A stretch of 44,479 nucleotides of DNA from Pseudomonas viridiflava (GTDB lineage: Bacteria > Pseudomonadota > Gammaproteobacteria > Pseudomonadales > Pseudomonadaceae): NCBI GenBank assembly GCA_900596015.1, contig UVIF01000014.1, positions 1 through 44,479 on the forward strand. Reading direction: 5' to 3'. Numbering within the stretch: position 1 is the stretch's first letter; each line of letters starts with the position of its first letter. The position numbers were made by a program, and so were the translations under genes. The notes beneath the pieces are model-generated. The model worked only from the letters and a program-made list of their open reading frames with translations. It did not search any database and had not been told where the DNA came from. Below, one piece after another: positions 28,299 to 37,282 of the stretch.

Positions 28299-28910
28299 TT
28301 ACATCGGTGGCTGGAAGCCATCCTTGCCTACGGCCACGCCGCGTGCGGTCTTGCCGTCTTCGGCAGGGAACACGACGATCTTGGCGCCTTTGACCAGTTG
28401 CTCCGACTTGCCCGCTTCGACATAGGCAATCGGCACATCTTCAGGCACGACGACCTGCTTCTCGCCGCCCTTGTAGTTCACGGTCAGGGTCCGGCCATTG
28501 GTCTGGGCCAGCTTGCCCACCGTACCGTTGGTCATGGTGCCGGTAGTGCCGTCAGCGTTTTCCCAACCGTAGTGCCCTTCCCCGCTGCCCTTCAGGCTAG
28601 GTTCGAACACGGTCACTTCCAGCGCTTTCAGCGTGCCGTCTGCCTGGGGCGTAGCCGCCGAACCGATGAAGCTGTCAGCCTTGATCGAGTCAATGTTGGC
28701 CTTGGACACCAGGCGGATGCCCGTCTTGTCGGTGAGGCCGATGGTCTGGTGCGCGCCGCTGCGGGTGGTGAAAGACAAGGTGTTGTTGTCCAGCCCATCG
28801 ACCGTGCCACGCATCGGCTTGACCACCGGCATGTCTGCAGCCGAAGCCATCACGGCGGCACTGAGCAGCAACGTGCCGAGAGTGGTCGACAGGGCAGTTT
28901 TGATCTTCAT
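28299..28910 (-). CDS. Periplasmic protein of unknown function, DUF5666-like
   Basis: The 203-residue protein has a clear signal peptide (cut near VMASA-A, residue 25). Short beta-rich repeats follow, such as MRGTVDGLDNNTLSFTTRSG and GTVGKLAQTNGRTLTVNYKGG, with a duplicated feel resembling OB-fold DUF5666-type proteins. No cysteines, cofactor motifs or membrane helices are seen. The start at 28910 is the signal-peptide methionine; the open frame runs further upstream but only antisense to the response regulator. It heads the leftward group with cytochrome b561 and the molybdo-enzyme and is divergent from the two-component genes, so stress-induced expression is likely. A metal- or substrate-delivery role would be speculation. 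Confidence 0.78.
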   Translation of the reverse strand: MKIKTALSTTLGTLLLSAAVMASAADMPVVKPMRGTVDGLDNNTLSFTTRSGAHQTIGLTDKTGIRLVSKANIDSIKADSFIGSAATPQADGTLKALEVTVFEPSLKGSGEGHYGWENADGTTGTMTNGTVGKLAQTNGRTLTVNYKGGEKQVVVPEDVPIAYVEAGKSEQLVKGAKIVVFPAEDGKTARGVAVGKDGFQPPM

Positions 28911-28980
28911 CGGTACGACTCCTTGCGGTAGGTGTGCAACCATCCTCGGCCACCAACCCGCACATGCGCATGACCGCTCG

Positions 28981-29036
28981 ATGACATTTCTGTCATTCGC
29001 GCAGCGCACGTCTCGATGACAGTAATGTAACCGACA
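28981..29036. promoter_or_regulatory. Response-regulator boxes between divergent units
   Basis: A perfect inverted repeat ATGACA-TTTC-TGTCAT lies at 28981-28996. A second ATGACA half-site followed by GTAATGTAA lies at 29016-29030. TGACA-N5-GT(C/A)AT arrangements are typical of boxes for the CopR/CusR/HprR group, so the encoded regulator probably binds here and controls both directions. Confidence 0.6.
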
Positions 29037-29126
29037 GCGCCGCGCCGCTTGGTTAGACTGCCCTGTGCGAAGCCACCCGCCACGAACCCTCAACGGCAAC
29101 CGTGAACGCCCGAGCGAGCCTGATCG

Positions 29127-29822
29127 ATGCATATCCTCCTGATCGAAGACGACACCAAGACCGGCGAGTACCTGAAAAAGGGCCTCGGCGAATCCGGCTA
29201 TAACGTCGACTGGGCGCAGCATGGCGCCGATGGCCTGCACCTGGCGCTGGAAAACCCCTACGACCTGCTGGTGCTCGACGTCATGCTGCCCGGCATCGAC
29301 GGTTTCCAGATCATGGAGGTGCTGCGCGCGCGGCAGAATGTACCGGTACTGTTTCTGACCGCCCGCGACCAGCTGCAAGACCGCATTCGTGGCCTGGAAC
29401 TGGGCGCCGACGACTACCTGGTGAAGCCCTTTTCGTTCACCGAACTGCTGTTGCGCATCCGCACCATCCTGCGCCGTGGCAGCGCCCGTGAGGCCGATCG
29501 CTTCCACCTTGCCGACCTCGAACTGGACCTGCTGCGGCGGCGGGTGACACGGCAACAGGAGGTGATCACCCTGACCAACAAGGAGTTCGCCCTGCTGCAC
29601 CTGCTGCTGCGGCGCGAGGGCGACGTACTCTCGCGCACCCAGATCGCCTCGGAGGTATGGGACATGAACTTCGACAGCGATACCAATGTGGTCGACGTTG
29701 CGGTCAAACGCCTGCGCAGCAAGGTCGACCATCCCTACCCGGTCAAGCTCATCCACACCGTGCGCGGCATCGGTTACGTCTGCGAGGTGCGGGCATGCGA
29801 AGCCGACGCCAACCTTCCCTGA
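29127..29822 (+). CDS. OmpR-family response regulator (CusR/HprR group)
   Basis: The 231-residue regulator has a receiver domain with phospho-acceptor D51 in [10 protein letters not shown], conserved TARD and K in [12 protein letters not shown] winged-helix DNA-binding domain follows from about residue 128, with [25 protein letters not shown] and [33 protein letters not shown] is typical of heavy-metal or oxidant response regulators (IrlR, CopR, CusR, HprR). The next gene, its sensor kinase, starts 28 bases before this one ends. By position it should regulate the divergent periplasmic-protein/cytochrome/molybdo-enzyme group. Confidence 0.93.
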   Translation: MHILLIEDDTKTGEYLKKGLGESGYNVDWAQHGADGLHLALENPYDLLVLDVMLPGIDGFQIMEVLRARQNVPVLFLTARDQLQDRIRGLELGADDYLVKPFSFTELLLRIRTILRRGSAREADRFHLADLELDLLRRRVTRQQEVITLTNKEFALLHLLLRREGDVLSRTQIASEVWDMNFDSDTNVVDVAVKRLRSKVDHPYPVKLIHTVRGIGYVCEVRACEADANLP

Positions 29823-31198
29823 CCCTGCGCTCGACCCTGGCCTTCTCTCTGGTGGCCATGCTTACCGTGGCCGGCGCCGGCTGGTACCTGTACGAATCGA
29901 TGAAAGCGTCGGTCCTGCAGCGCAGCGACAACGCCGTGCTGGGGCGCCTCGACCACTTCCGCAAACTGCTGCACTACGACCTGACCCTGGATAAGCTGTC
30001 GAGCAGCCCGCAGATCTTCCAGAACATGCTCGGCAGCGAAGACGACATCTTCGTCATTGCCGAGACCGGCCAGCCACCGGTGATTCAGGTCAACCCGCTG
30101 CACGCGACCCTGCCCTCTTTGCCTGCGGTCGCCCAAGATGCAACTCCCGGCAGCGCCGACCTGCGCACGGGAATGGCACCTTCGGGCATACCGTTGCGGG
30201 CGGCGAGCGTATTGACCACCTCCGGCGGCCGCGAAGTGAAACTGACGGCCGCGCACATCATGGTCAAGGAAATGGCCATGCTCAGCGAGTTCCGCCAACG
30301 GATCTACCTGGCCGTGGGCATGGCGTTCCTGCTCACCGCGCTGCTCGGCTTCGTGCTGCTGCGCCGCGGCTTGCGGCCGCTGCGCGAGATGGCAGCGCAC
30401 GCCACCGACATCTCCCCGGCACGCCTGCACAGCCGCATGAGCAGCGACAACACGCCGGTCGAACTGCAACAGTTGAGCGAAGCCTACAATGCCATGCTCG
30501 ATCGCCTGGCCGAGGGCTACCAGCGGCTGACCCAGTTCTCCGCCGACCTCGCCCACGAGATCCGCACCCCGGTGGGCTCGTTGATGGGGCACTGCCAGGT
30601 CGCCCTGCGCCAGGGCCGCAGTGCGGATGAATACCAGGCACTGCTGGCGTCGAATCTGGAGGAGCTCGAGCGTATTTCACGCATCGTCGAAAGCATCCTG
30701 TTCCTGGCGCGCGCCGACGACGCCCAGGCGGTGGTGCAGCGCCAGCCGCTGCAGGTGCACGATGAACTGGAGCGAGTCACCGAATATTTCGAAGGGCTCG
30801 CCGAAGAACGAAAGATCCGCCTGCTGATCTCGGGCGACGCCACCCTTCACGCCGATCCGCTGCTGTTGCGGCGCGCATTGAGCAACCTGGTGGCCAACGC
30901 GATTCGCTACGCCGACCCGCACAGCGATGCACTGATCAGCGTCGAGTCGGCAGAGGGGCAATGCGTGATCGTGGTAGAGAATCAGGGCCCTGCCCTGGAG
31001 CCTTCGGCGCTGGCCAGCCTGTTCGATCGTTTCTACCGAGGCGACGCTTCGCGCCAGCATAATTCGGACTCCAATGGCCTGGGGCTGGCCATTGTCGCGG
31101 CGATCATGCAGCTGCATGCCGGCGAGGCCAGCGTGACCCAGCCGCAGCCCGGACGCATCCGCTTTGCGCTGCATTTCCCGGCGCTGGGGATCCGCTGA
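29795..31198 (+). CDS. Sensor histidine kinase, heavy-metal/oxidant type
   Basis: The 467-residue inner-membrane kinase has one membrane helix near residues 13-33, a periplasmic sensor domain of about 135 residues, and a second helix near 170-190. HAMP and HisKA follow, with the phospho-histidine H254 in DLAHEIRTP. The ATPase domain has [11 protein letters not shown] (N box) and [15 protein letters not shown] (G box). The periplasmic part includes the [12 protein letters not shown] segment common to CopS/CusS-type sensors, and I see no cysteine or clustered histidine metal site in it. The start at 29795 lies inside the regulator gene. The stop is only 7 bases from the convergent CGNR gene. 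Confidence 0.92.
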   Translation: MRSRRQPSLTLRSTLAFSLVAMLTVAGAGWYLYESMKASVLQRSDNAVLGRLDHFRKLLHYDLTLDKLSSSPQIFQNMLGSEDDIFVIAETGQPPVIQVNPLHATLPSLPAVAQDATPGSADLRTGMAPSGIPLRAASVLTTSGGREVKLTAAHIMVKEMAMLSEFRQRIYLAVGMAFLLTALLGFVLLRRGLRPLREMAAHATDISPARLHSRMSSDNTPVELQQLSEAYNAMLDRLAEGYQRLTQFSADLAHEIRTPVGSLMGHCQVALRQGRSADEYQALLASNLEELERISRIVESILFLARADDAQAVVQRQPLQVHDELERVTEYFEGLAEERKIRLLISGDATLHADPLLLRRALSNLVANAIRYADPHSDALISVESAEGQCVIVVENQGPALEPSALASLFDRFYRGDASRQHNSDSNGLGLAIVAAIMQLHAGEASVTQPQPGRIRFALHFPALGIR

Positions 31199-31205
31199 AA
31201 CAAGT

Positions 31206-31790
31206 CTATTGGGGTTTCTGCCTGGACCGAAACGCCGCCACTTTCATGCGATTGCCACAGGTCGCCATGCTGCACCAGCGGCGTCGATGGGACTTGCTCA
31301 GGTCGTGAAAGAACAGCACGCAGTCATGGGCTTCGCATTGCCGAACGAACTCGAATGTGTCCCCCGTGACCAGTCTGGCCAGAGCGTCGGCCACCGGCCA
31401 CAGCAGGCTTGCCGGACCAGCGTCCCTGGGCTGGACCGCGATGCGAAACGCCGGGGCCGCGCCGTTCCACTGCAAGCCGCTGACAGGGCGCCCGGCCTCG
31501 AGAATCTGGTTGACCACTTCCGGGTCGGCTTCTTCCCCGGTCATGGCGGCGTTCACCAGTCCTTTGGCACATGCGCGCAGCGCAAGGGCCTGGGTCAATA
31601 TTCCGCGAGCAGTGTCCGCCTGATCGTGCCGCGCAGGCAGGCCCGCAGCGTCGAGCCACTTCAGTACGTCCTCGTCGTCGCGCAGGCAATCGTGCTGCCG
31701 ATCGCCTACGCCGTATTGGGTATTGATGAAATCCAGAGCCAGGTTGTCGGCCACGAACAACGTGTCGGGAGCGATGCAGGTAAGGTTCAT
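31206..31790 (-). CDS. CGNR zinc-finger regulator (ABATE domain)
   Basis: The 194-residue protein has an N-terminal ABATE domain (LALDFINTQYG... and LLWPVADALARLVTGD) and a C-terminal CGNR zinc finger of the form C-x(4)-C...W-C-x(4)-C-G-N-R, ending in basic residues. Such proteins are predicted stress-responsive transcription factors; the finger would bind DNA and the ABATE domain a ligand. The start at 31790 (MNLTCIAP) begins the conserved domain; the longer frame runs through the operator region. It is divergent from an exported hydrolase with a 93-bp gap that contains a strong inverted repeat, so self- and neighbour regulation are likely. Confidence 0.88.
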   Translation of the reverse strand: MNLTCIAPDTLFVADNLALDFINTQYGVGDRQHDCLRDDEDVLKWLDAAGLPARHDQADTARGILTQALALRACAKGLVNAAMTGEEADPEVVNQILEAGRPVSGLQWNGAAPAFRIAVQPRDAGPASLLWPVADALARLVTGDTFEFVRQCEAHDCVLFFHDLSKSHRRRWCSMATCGNRMKVAAFRSRQKPQ

Positions 31791-31816
31791 GACGAACTGT
31801 AACTCATAAAATAAGT

Positions 31817-31870
31817 TTGACAGGTTACCAAAATACTCCGTAACCTTCAAACACACCATTCAAGGGTTAC
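31817..31870 (+). promoter_or_regulatory. Hydrolase promoter overlapped by an inverted repeat
   Basis: A perfect -35 TTGACA (31817-31822) is followed after 18 bases by a weak -10 TAACCT (31841-31846). AGGTTAC (31822-31828) and GTAACCT (31840-31846) form a perfect 7-base inverted repeat with 11 bases between, running from the end of the -35 to the -10. A third half-site GGGTTAC (31864-31870) follows. A protein bound there would block polymerase. The CGNR regulator encoded on the other side is the likely binder. Confidence 0.65.
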
Positions 31871-31883
31871 ATCAGGAACCATC

Positions 31884-32819
31884 ATGACCATTTCGAAATC
31901 CGCAGCCGCGCTTGCCGCTTCGCTGCTGACCAGCGCCGCGCCGAACGCCCATGCCGACCGCACGGTGCACTACCGTTACGAGCAGGTCGGCGATGTCAAC
32001 GTGTTCTACCGAGAAGCCGGTGATCCGGGCGCGCCCACGGTGTTGCTGCTGCACGGTTTTGCCGCCTCTTCATTCATGTTTCGCGACCTGATTCCGCAAC
32101 TGGCCGACCGCTACCATGTGATCGCGCCGGATCTGCCTGCATTCGGCTTCACCGAAGCACCCGCCAGAGGCCAATACGCCTACACCTTCAGCCAACTGGC
32201 GCAGACTATCGGCCAGTTCACCGAACAGCTCGAGCTGGACCGCTACGCGCTGATGGTCCACGACTATGGTGCTCCAGTAGGGTGGCGCCTGGCCGTGGCG
32301 CACCCCGAGCGCGTGAGTGCGATCATTTCGCAGAACGGCAACGCCTATGAGGAAGGTTTGGGCGCTGGTTGGGCACCCATCCAGACCTACTGGCGCGAGC
32401 CTACCCAAGAGCACCGCGATGCCTTGCGGGACTTCCCGACTCCGGCTTCGATCAAATGGCAGTACCTGGAAGGCGTCAGCGACCCGAGCGCGGTTTCACC
32501 GGACGGCTACACCCTGGAAGGCCTGCAGATCTCGCGGCCCGGCAATGCCGACATCCAACTGGACCTGGTACTGGATTACGCCTCCAACGTGGCGATGTAC
32601 CCGGCCTTTCAGGACTACTTCCGCCAGTACCAGCCGCCCCTGCTGGCAGTGTGGGGCGAGCATGACCCGTTCTTCCTTCCGGCCGGTGCGCAGGCCTGGA
32701 AGCGCGACCTGCCCCAGGCGGACATCCGCTTCTACGACACCGGCCACTTCGCCCTGGAAACCCATGGGCGGGAGATCATTCCGGTCATCCGCGAGTTTCT
32801 CGACAAGAACGTTCGTTGA
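31884..32819 (+). CDS. Exported alpha/beta hydrolase (epoxide hydrolase/dehalogenase-like)
   Basis: The 311-residue protein has a signal peptide (about residues 1-25, ending NAHA) and an alpha/beta hydrolase fold with oxyanion segment LLLHGFAASSFMFRDL. The nucleophile position is an aspartate, D127 in MVHDYGAPVG, rather than serine. The acid is D261 in WGEHDPFF and the base H288 in TGHFALE. An aspartate nucleophile is the mark of haloalkane dehalogenases and epoxide hydrolases, not esterases. Export to the periplasm is unusual for these enzymes. The gene is divergent from the CGNR regulator with an operator-like repeat in its promoter. The substrate is unknown. Confidence 0.9.
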   Translation: MTISKSAAALAASLLTSAAPNAHADRTVHYRYEQVGDVNVFYREAGDPGAPTVLLLHGFAASSFMFRDLIPQLADRYHVIAPDLPAFGFTEAPARGQYAYTFSQLAQTIGQFTEQLELDRYALMVHDYGAPVGWRLAVAHPERVSAIISQNGNAYEEGLGAGWAPIQTYWREPTQEHRDALRDFPTPASIKWQYLEGVSDPSAVSPDGYTLEGLQISRPGNADIQLDLVLDYASNVAMYPAFQDYFRQYQPPLLAVWGEHDPFFLPAGAQAWKRDLPQADIRFYDTGHFALETHGREIIPVIREFLDKNVR

Positions 32820-32914
32820 GGGGTCGTTGCCGAACGCGCCGCGGAGCGAGACGGTATGAGCAATAGGTGGCAGGATGCTGTCGTACCAGCACCTCCCACC
32901 AAGGACCCCCATCC

Positions 32915-33409
32915 ATGCTCTACGTCGTTCTGCTTGGCGGCAAGCACCCCAAGGCACGCATCGAAGTGCACGACATCGCCTGCGTCGTCGCCGACTCGCT
33001 CGAAGCGACCTATCCGCAACTCAGGGCAGACTGGTTCGGCAGTCAGAAAGGTTTGCACGTCGATGCCTGGATGGCGGTGGACGGTGTCGAACAGTGGAAG
33101 GTCGAATTCAGCCCGCTGGCGCCTGGCGCCGGTATGCCGCGGCTGTATGTGATCAACCTTGGCGGCTACGAGGCGCGCTCGTTCGGCGAAGCGCACCACT
33201 ATTCGCTGGTGGTGGCGCACACGGCTAGGGAGGCCAAGAATCGCGCCCGCCGCCAGTGCCTCGAAGACTGGCGCCAGCCCCACACCGACGCCGTATTGGA
33301 CGTGGACGATTGCGTGCCGATCGACCAGGTCGGCGGTCGTTACGTGCACCTGGTCGAGGGCCCTCATCAAGGCATCGAACAGCGCAATGAATACATCGTG
33401 CTGCCGTAG
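32915..33409 (+). CDS. DUF1543 domain protein, internally duplicated
   Basis: The 164-residue protein appears to consist of two related halves. The first starts MLYVVLLGGKHPKARIEVHD and the second (residue 72 on) LYVINLGGYEARSFGEAHHY; both continue with a VVA helix, a conserved tryptophan, and an HVDA/HTDA...VD strand. No signal peptide, membrane helix or catalytic motif is visible. The start at 32915 follows AAGGA; a longer frame to 32867 adds an unconvincing leader. The function of DUF1543 is not known to me. It is followed by a REP array and has no clear operon partner, the hydrolase stop being 95 bases upstream. Confidence 0.8.
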   Translation: MLYVVLLGGKHPKARIEVHDIACVVADSLEATYPQLRADWFGSQKGLHVDAWMAVDGVEQWKVEFSPLAPGAGMPRLYVINLGGYEARSFGEAHHYSLVVAHTAREAKNRARRQCLEDWRQPHTDAVLDVDDCVPIDQVGGRYVHLVEGPHQGIEQRNEYIVLP

Positions 33410-33432
33410 AACATCAGTCGGACCGCGCTGAG

Positions 33433-33736
33433 CCCTTCGCGGGCAGAGACCCGCTCCCACAAGGGAAAGGATGCGCCAATCCCCCTGTGGGAGCGGGCTC
33501 TGCCCGCGAAAAGGACGCCGCGGTAAAACAGTCATACCGCAGTGTGCCCTTCGCGGGCAGAGACCCGCTCCCACAAGGGAAAGGATGTGCTAATCCCCTG
33601 TGGGAGCGGGCTCTGCCCGCGAAAAGGACGCCGCGATAAAACAGTCATACCGCGGTGCGCCCTTCGCGGGCAGAGACCCGCTCCCACAAGGGGAAGCATG
33701 CACCGATCACCTGCGGGAGCGGGGTCTGCCCGCGAA
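33433..33736. repeat. Array of three REP pairs
   Basis: Three inverted pairs (33433-33510, 33547-33623, 33660-33736) repeat with a period of 113-114 bases. Each runs from CCTTCGCGGGCAGAGACC to GGGCTCTGCCCGCGAA, with GACGCCGCGGTAAAACAG between pairs. The array separates the DUF1543 gene from the siderophore operon and ends 18 bases after the stop of pmsB. This is the REPIN layout common in Pseudomonas. Confidence 0.95.
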
Positions 33737-33753
33737 AGGGACGCCGCGGTTAA

Positions 33754-34071
33754 TCAGACGTTGGGTGCTCGGGTAGCACGCCAGTGGGCGATTTGCTGCT
33801 GGATGTTCCAGTGGATGATCCGTTCGAACAGCGCTTCGGTAAACGCTGGATCGAAGCCGGCGGCACTGGCCCATTCCAGGCGTTGCTCGAGCATGGCCGC
33901 GACTCGCTCGGGGGCCGGGATCGATTCCTCGCTGGGTTTGAATTGCGCAGCGGCCTTGACGTACTGCAAACGCTGCACCAGGGCGTCGAAGATCTGCCGG
34001 TCGTGCCAATCGATGCCGCAACGGATGTCGTCCAGGTGGGTACAATCCTGGGGTGTAGGTGGCTGATTCAA
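33754..34071 (-). CDS. pmsB: Isochorismate-pyruvate lyase (PchB/PmsB type)
   Basis: The 105-residue AroQ-fold enzyme splits isochorismate into salicylate and pyruvate. The sequence follows P. aeruginosa PchB closely: DCTHLDDIRCGID, QRLQYVKAAAQFK, SIPAPERVAAML and FERIIHWNIQQQIAHW. Active-site residues R17, R34 and K45 correspond to PchB R14, R31 and K42. It is the last gene of the leftward operon that also encodes isochorismate synthase, so the pair makes salicylate from chorismate. The gap to the histidine decarboxylase gene is 58 bases. Confidence 0.93.
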   Translation of the reverse strand: MNQPPTPQDCTHLDDIRCGIDWHDRQIFDALVQRLQYVKAAAQFKPSEESIPAPERVAAMLEQRLEWASAAGFDPAFTEALFERIIHWNIQQQIAHWRATRAPNV

Positions 34072-34129
34072 GATGGTCGCTCTCGTTCTTCAGGTGGAAT
34101 GGGCAAGGTGGTATCCATTGAGCCGGGCA

Positions 34130-35356
34130 TCATGGACGGTCGAGGCCGGCCCCGCCAGTCCAGGACGTGCTGCGCGGTGGCGGCTGGGTGTTCGAATGCC
34201 AGCTGCGCTGCAAGGTGGCGCGCCAGGCCTCCGGACGCGCCTCGGCGATCACCTCGTCGATCAACGCATCGATGACCCGGGTGTCGCGGTGATGCGGCGT
34301 GGTGATCAGGTGCGCGGTAGCGCCCGAGGTGGCCAGACCGTACTTGCGGGCAATCCCCGGTGAAGGGCAGGGAAACACCACAGTGATGGAGTTCGGGTTG
34401 CGCCACGCGTCGATTCCGCCGGCACGCAACCGATTGACCGCGTATTGCGCACTCTTCAGGCTGTGCGCGACCCGGCGGCGCCACTGGGCTGGGGAATGAG
34501 TGCGCAGCGCCGCCCACATGATCATCGGCGTGTGGCCGTTGCGCGAACCGCTGATGGTCTTGTCGCTCGCCGAAATGTAGTCCACCTCCACCGAGATGCG
34601 CTCGACGTTCCTGCGTTTGGCCACGACGATGCCGCAGGGGATCGGTGAGCCGATCATCTTGTGCCCGGATACGCAGATGGAGTCGATGCCCGCGGCAAAG
34701 GTGAATGGCTGCGGCGTATCCACGAACGGCAGAATCATCCCGCTCAGCGCGGCATCGGCATGCAGGTAGTAGTCACGCCGCGCAATACCTGCCTGTTGCA
34801 GGCGCGCCTGGATGATGGCGATGTCGTCGACGGCGCCGCGCATGGTAGTGCCGATGTTGGCAAAGATGATCGGGTGCCTTTCCCCGTCCGCCGCGATCTT
34901 CGCCAGCAAGTCGTCATAGTCGATCTCGCCATTGGGCAGCGCGTCCACCGCGCGGCACTTGATGCGCAGCAGCTTGACGATCTTGGCCACTGAATAGTGG
35001 GTATCCCTGGAATAGTACAAGGTGCCATGGGGAAACAGCTCTCGCGCCAGGTAGCAGCCGAACATGTTGCCTTCGGTGCCGCCGTTGGTGACATAGCCCC
35101 AGCTGTCCTCGCGGCGAATATCGAACAGATCGGCGAAGTACGCCATGACGTCCTTTTCGAAGTCGAAGGAGTTGAGCACGTAGTTGCTGTGTTCGCCCCA
35201 GTCGCCGCAGTTGTTGATGGAAAAGCGCAGGAAGCGCTCAAGTGCGCTGTAGTCGAAATCGGCATTTTCCGGGTAGCCAATGTTGAAGAACTGATGCTCC
35301 AGGCAGTGTCGCCAGAAATCATCGAGTCGGGCGGTGTCGGCAGTAGACAATGTCAT
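34130..35356 (-). CDS. pmsA: Pyridoxal-phosphate histidine decarboxylase
   Basis: The 408-residue PLP enzyme of group II decarboxylase fold matches bacterial histidine decarboxylases such as that of Morganella (378 residues) in the [15 protein letters not shown] start and [14 protein letters not shown] loop. The catalytic lysine is K233 in SGHKMIGSP, and [11 protein letters not shown] follows near residue 270. It makes histamine, the amine end-piece of pseudomonine and acinetobactin. The C-terminal 20-25 residues ([11 protein letters not shown]) look like an unconserved tail. The start at 35356 follows AAAGGATC. Its place in the cluster with salicylate genes is the basis for the pms name. Confidence 0.93.
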   Translation of the reverse strand: MTLSTADTARLDDFWRHCLEHQFFNIGYPENADFDYSALERFLRFSINNCGDWGEHSNYVLNSFDFEKDVMAYFADLFDIRREDSWGYVTNGGTEGNMFGCYLARELFPHGTLYYSRDTHYSVAKIVKLLRIKCRAVDALPNGEIDYDDLLAKIAADGERHPIIFANIGTTMRGAVDDIAIIQARLQQAGIARRDYYLHADAALSGMILPFVDTPQPFTFAAGIDSICVSGHKMIGSPIPCGIVVAKRRNVERISVEVDYISASDKTISGSRNGHTPMIMWAALRTHSPAQWRRRVAHSLKSAQYAVNRLRAGGIDAWRNPNSITVVFPCPSPGIARKYGLATSGATAHLITTPHHRDTRVIDALIDEVIAEARPEAWRATLQRSWHSNTQPPPRSTSWTGGAGLDRP

Positions 35357-35418
35357 TGTGGATCCTTTCTGGAATGACCAGGCGAGCCGCACTGCACTGG
35401 CACGGCTAGCCGTTTGAA

Positions 35419-37254
35419 TCAGGCGGCTTTCTGACGGCTCTCGACCAGCGCCCACCAGTTGGCCAGGGTCGGTTCGGTGGCCAGTTCCTCGAAGCTCACG
35501 GCCACGCCGCGCTCTTTGAGCTCGGCCGCCAGGCGCATCACCTGGAGGGAATCCAGCCCGTAGAAAATCAGGTTTTCCTGAGGGTCGAGGGCGTCACCGT
35601 CCTCGATCAGCTGCAGCAGACGTGTCTGCAGCCAAGTGCGGTTGTCTTCCACCGCCAGCAGTTGGCGCAGCCGCTTCTTGTCGATCTTGCCCACGGCCGT
35701 CAACGGCATGCTCGGGATCATCCGAATCCGATCGGGCAACTTGTATTCGGCGATGCCCAGCGCCAGCAGGTGACGGCGCAGCGCGGGCGCCTTGAGCGTC
35801 GGATCGCGGCTGACCACGAACGCGCAGCTCTTCTCGCCCAAGGCCTGGTCCGGCATTGCCACCAGCCCGGCGTGGGTCACGTCCGGGTGCAGTACGATGA
35901 GATTTTCGATCTCTTCGGAAGCGATCTTCTCGCCACCACGGTTGACCTGATCCTTGATACGGCCGACCACGCGCAGATCCCCACTGGGCAGACGCTGCAC
36001 CAGGTCGCCGGAATAGTAATAGCCCTGTTCGTCGAACGCCTGGGCGTTCTGCTGCGGACTGTTGTAGTAGCCGCAGAAGGTGTACGGACCTCGGGTAGCG
36101 AGCATTCCCGGCTGGCCGCTGGGCACCTCGGCGCCCTGCTCGTCGACGATTTTGATTTCATCACCGGGGCTGACCGGACGCCCCTGGGTGGTGAACACCT
36201 GCTCGTCGCTGTCGTCCAGGCGGGTGTAGTTGATCAACCCTTCGGCCATGCCAAATACCTGCTGCAACTGGCAGCCCAGCACCGCCGGCACCTGGCGCGC
36301 CAACGAGTCGGCGAACACCGCGCCGCCCACCTGCAGGTAGTGCAGCGATTGCAACTGCGCGCGATGCTGGGGCGCGGCCTGCAACCACAGGGCAACGGCA
36401 CTGGGCACCAAGGCCACGGTATTGACCGCATGCCGCTGGATGAGGGCGAAGCACGCCAGCGGCTCGGGGTTGTCGGCCATGATCACGCAGCCACCGGCGT
36501 GAAACACGCCCAGCGCGCCTGGCGAACTGAGCAGGAAATTGTGCGCAGCCGGCAAGGCACACAGAAAGCGCGTCTGCGCGGTAAGGGCGCAGACCTCGGC
36601 GCAGGCTCGCGCGTTGTAGTGGTAGTCGTTGTGGGTGCGCGGGATCAATTTCGGCGTACCGGTGCTGCCGCCGGACAGCTGGAACAGCGCCACTTCATCA
36701 GCGGCCGTGGGTGCATAGGTGACCTGTTCGGTGGCCGGCGTCTCGATCCATTCGGCAAGGCTGTGTTCGCTGCGCGAATCGCCCAGAAACAGAGCTACCC
36801 GAGGCTGAGCCGGGGCCTGCTCGAACAGGCTTTCATAGCTGTCATCGCGAAACACTTCGTGCTCGCGCGAGGCGATCAACAATTGCGGCGACAGCTGCTT
36901 GACGTAAGCGCCCAGCTCCAGCTTGCGGTGGCTGAACAACGCGTTGAGCGGCGCGATGCCGGCTTTCACCAAGGCAAACAATACGACGTAGAACTCGGCA
37001 ATGTTGGGCAGCTGGACCAGCGCCGCATCGCCACGGCCCAGGCCGCACGCAGCCAGGCGCGAGGTCAGGTTGGACGAGAGACGGTCAAGCTCGGCGTAGG
37101 TGAAGCTGCGCTCGCCGCAGATGATCGCCGGCGCGTCGGGTTGTGCCTGGCAGCGCTCATCGAGAATGCGCGTCAGTGGCTGGTCGAGCCAGTAGCCGAG
37201 GTCGCGATAGGCCTGAGCGCGGTCCTGCGGCCAGCGGGTGAATTCGATAGTCAT
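35419..37254 (-). CDS. pmsE: Salicylate-AMP ligase with C-terminal aryl carrier domain
   Basis: The 611-residue protein joins a DhbE/PchD-like adenylation domain to a carrier domain. The A domain has the P-loop [14 protein letters not shown] near residue 195, [15 protein letters not shown] near 330, YYSGDLV near 410 and the catalytic AVGKIDKK near 520. The carrier ends it with [12 protein letters not shown], where S569 takes phosphopantetheine. Salicylate would be activated and loaded in one protein, unlike the DhbE/EntE type with a separate carrier. The A-domain pocket cannot tell salicylate from 2,3-dihydroxybenzoate here. With an isochorismate-pyruvate lyase alongside and no dihydroxybenzoate dehydrogenase, salicylate is the likely substrate. 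The ATG at 37269 is an alternative start. Confidence 0.93.
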   Translation of the reverse strand: MTIEFTRWPQDRAQAYRDLGYWLDQPLTRILDERCQAQPDAPAIICGERSFTYAELDRLSSNLTSRLAACGLGRGDAALVQLPNIAEFYVVLFALVKAGIAPLNALFSHRKLELGAYVKQLSPQLLIASREHEVFRDDSYESLFEQAPAQPRVALFLGDSRSEHSLAEWIETPATEQVTYAPTAADEVALFQLSGGSTGTPKLIPRTHNDYHYNARACAEVCALTAQTRFLCALPAAHNFLLSSPGALGVFHAGGCVIMADNPEPLACFALIQRHAVNTVALVPSAVALWLQAAPQHRAQLQSLHYLQVGGAVFADSLARQVPAVLGCQLQQVFGMAEGLINYTRLDDSDEQVFTTQGRPVSPGDEIKIVDEQGAEVPSGQPGMLATRGPYTFCGYYNSPQQNAQAFDEQGYYYSGDLVQRLPSGDLRVVGRIKDQVNRGGEKIASEEIENLIVLHPDVTHAGLVAMPDQALGEKSCAFVVSRDPTLKAPALRRHLLALGIAEYKLPDRIRMIPSMPLTAVGKIDKKRLRQLLAVEDNRTWLQTRLLQLIEDGDALDPQENLIFYGLDSLQVMRLAAELKERGVAVSFEELATEPTLANWWALVESRQKAA

Positions 37255-37282
37255 GGTTTCACTCGTCATGAGGAAGGGGGAA

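Noticed and set aside
28911..29756. N-terminal extension of the periplasmic-protein gene
   Set aside because: It is antisense to the response regulator and would bury the signal peptide in mid-protein.
33433..33736. CRISPR or IS remnant
   Set aside because: Inverted pairs with a fixed period and the typical Pseudomonas REP sequence; no transposase.
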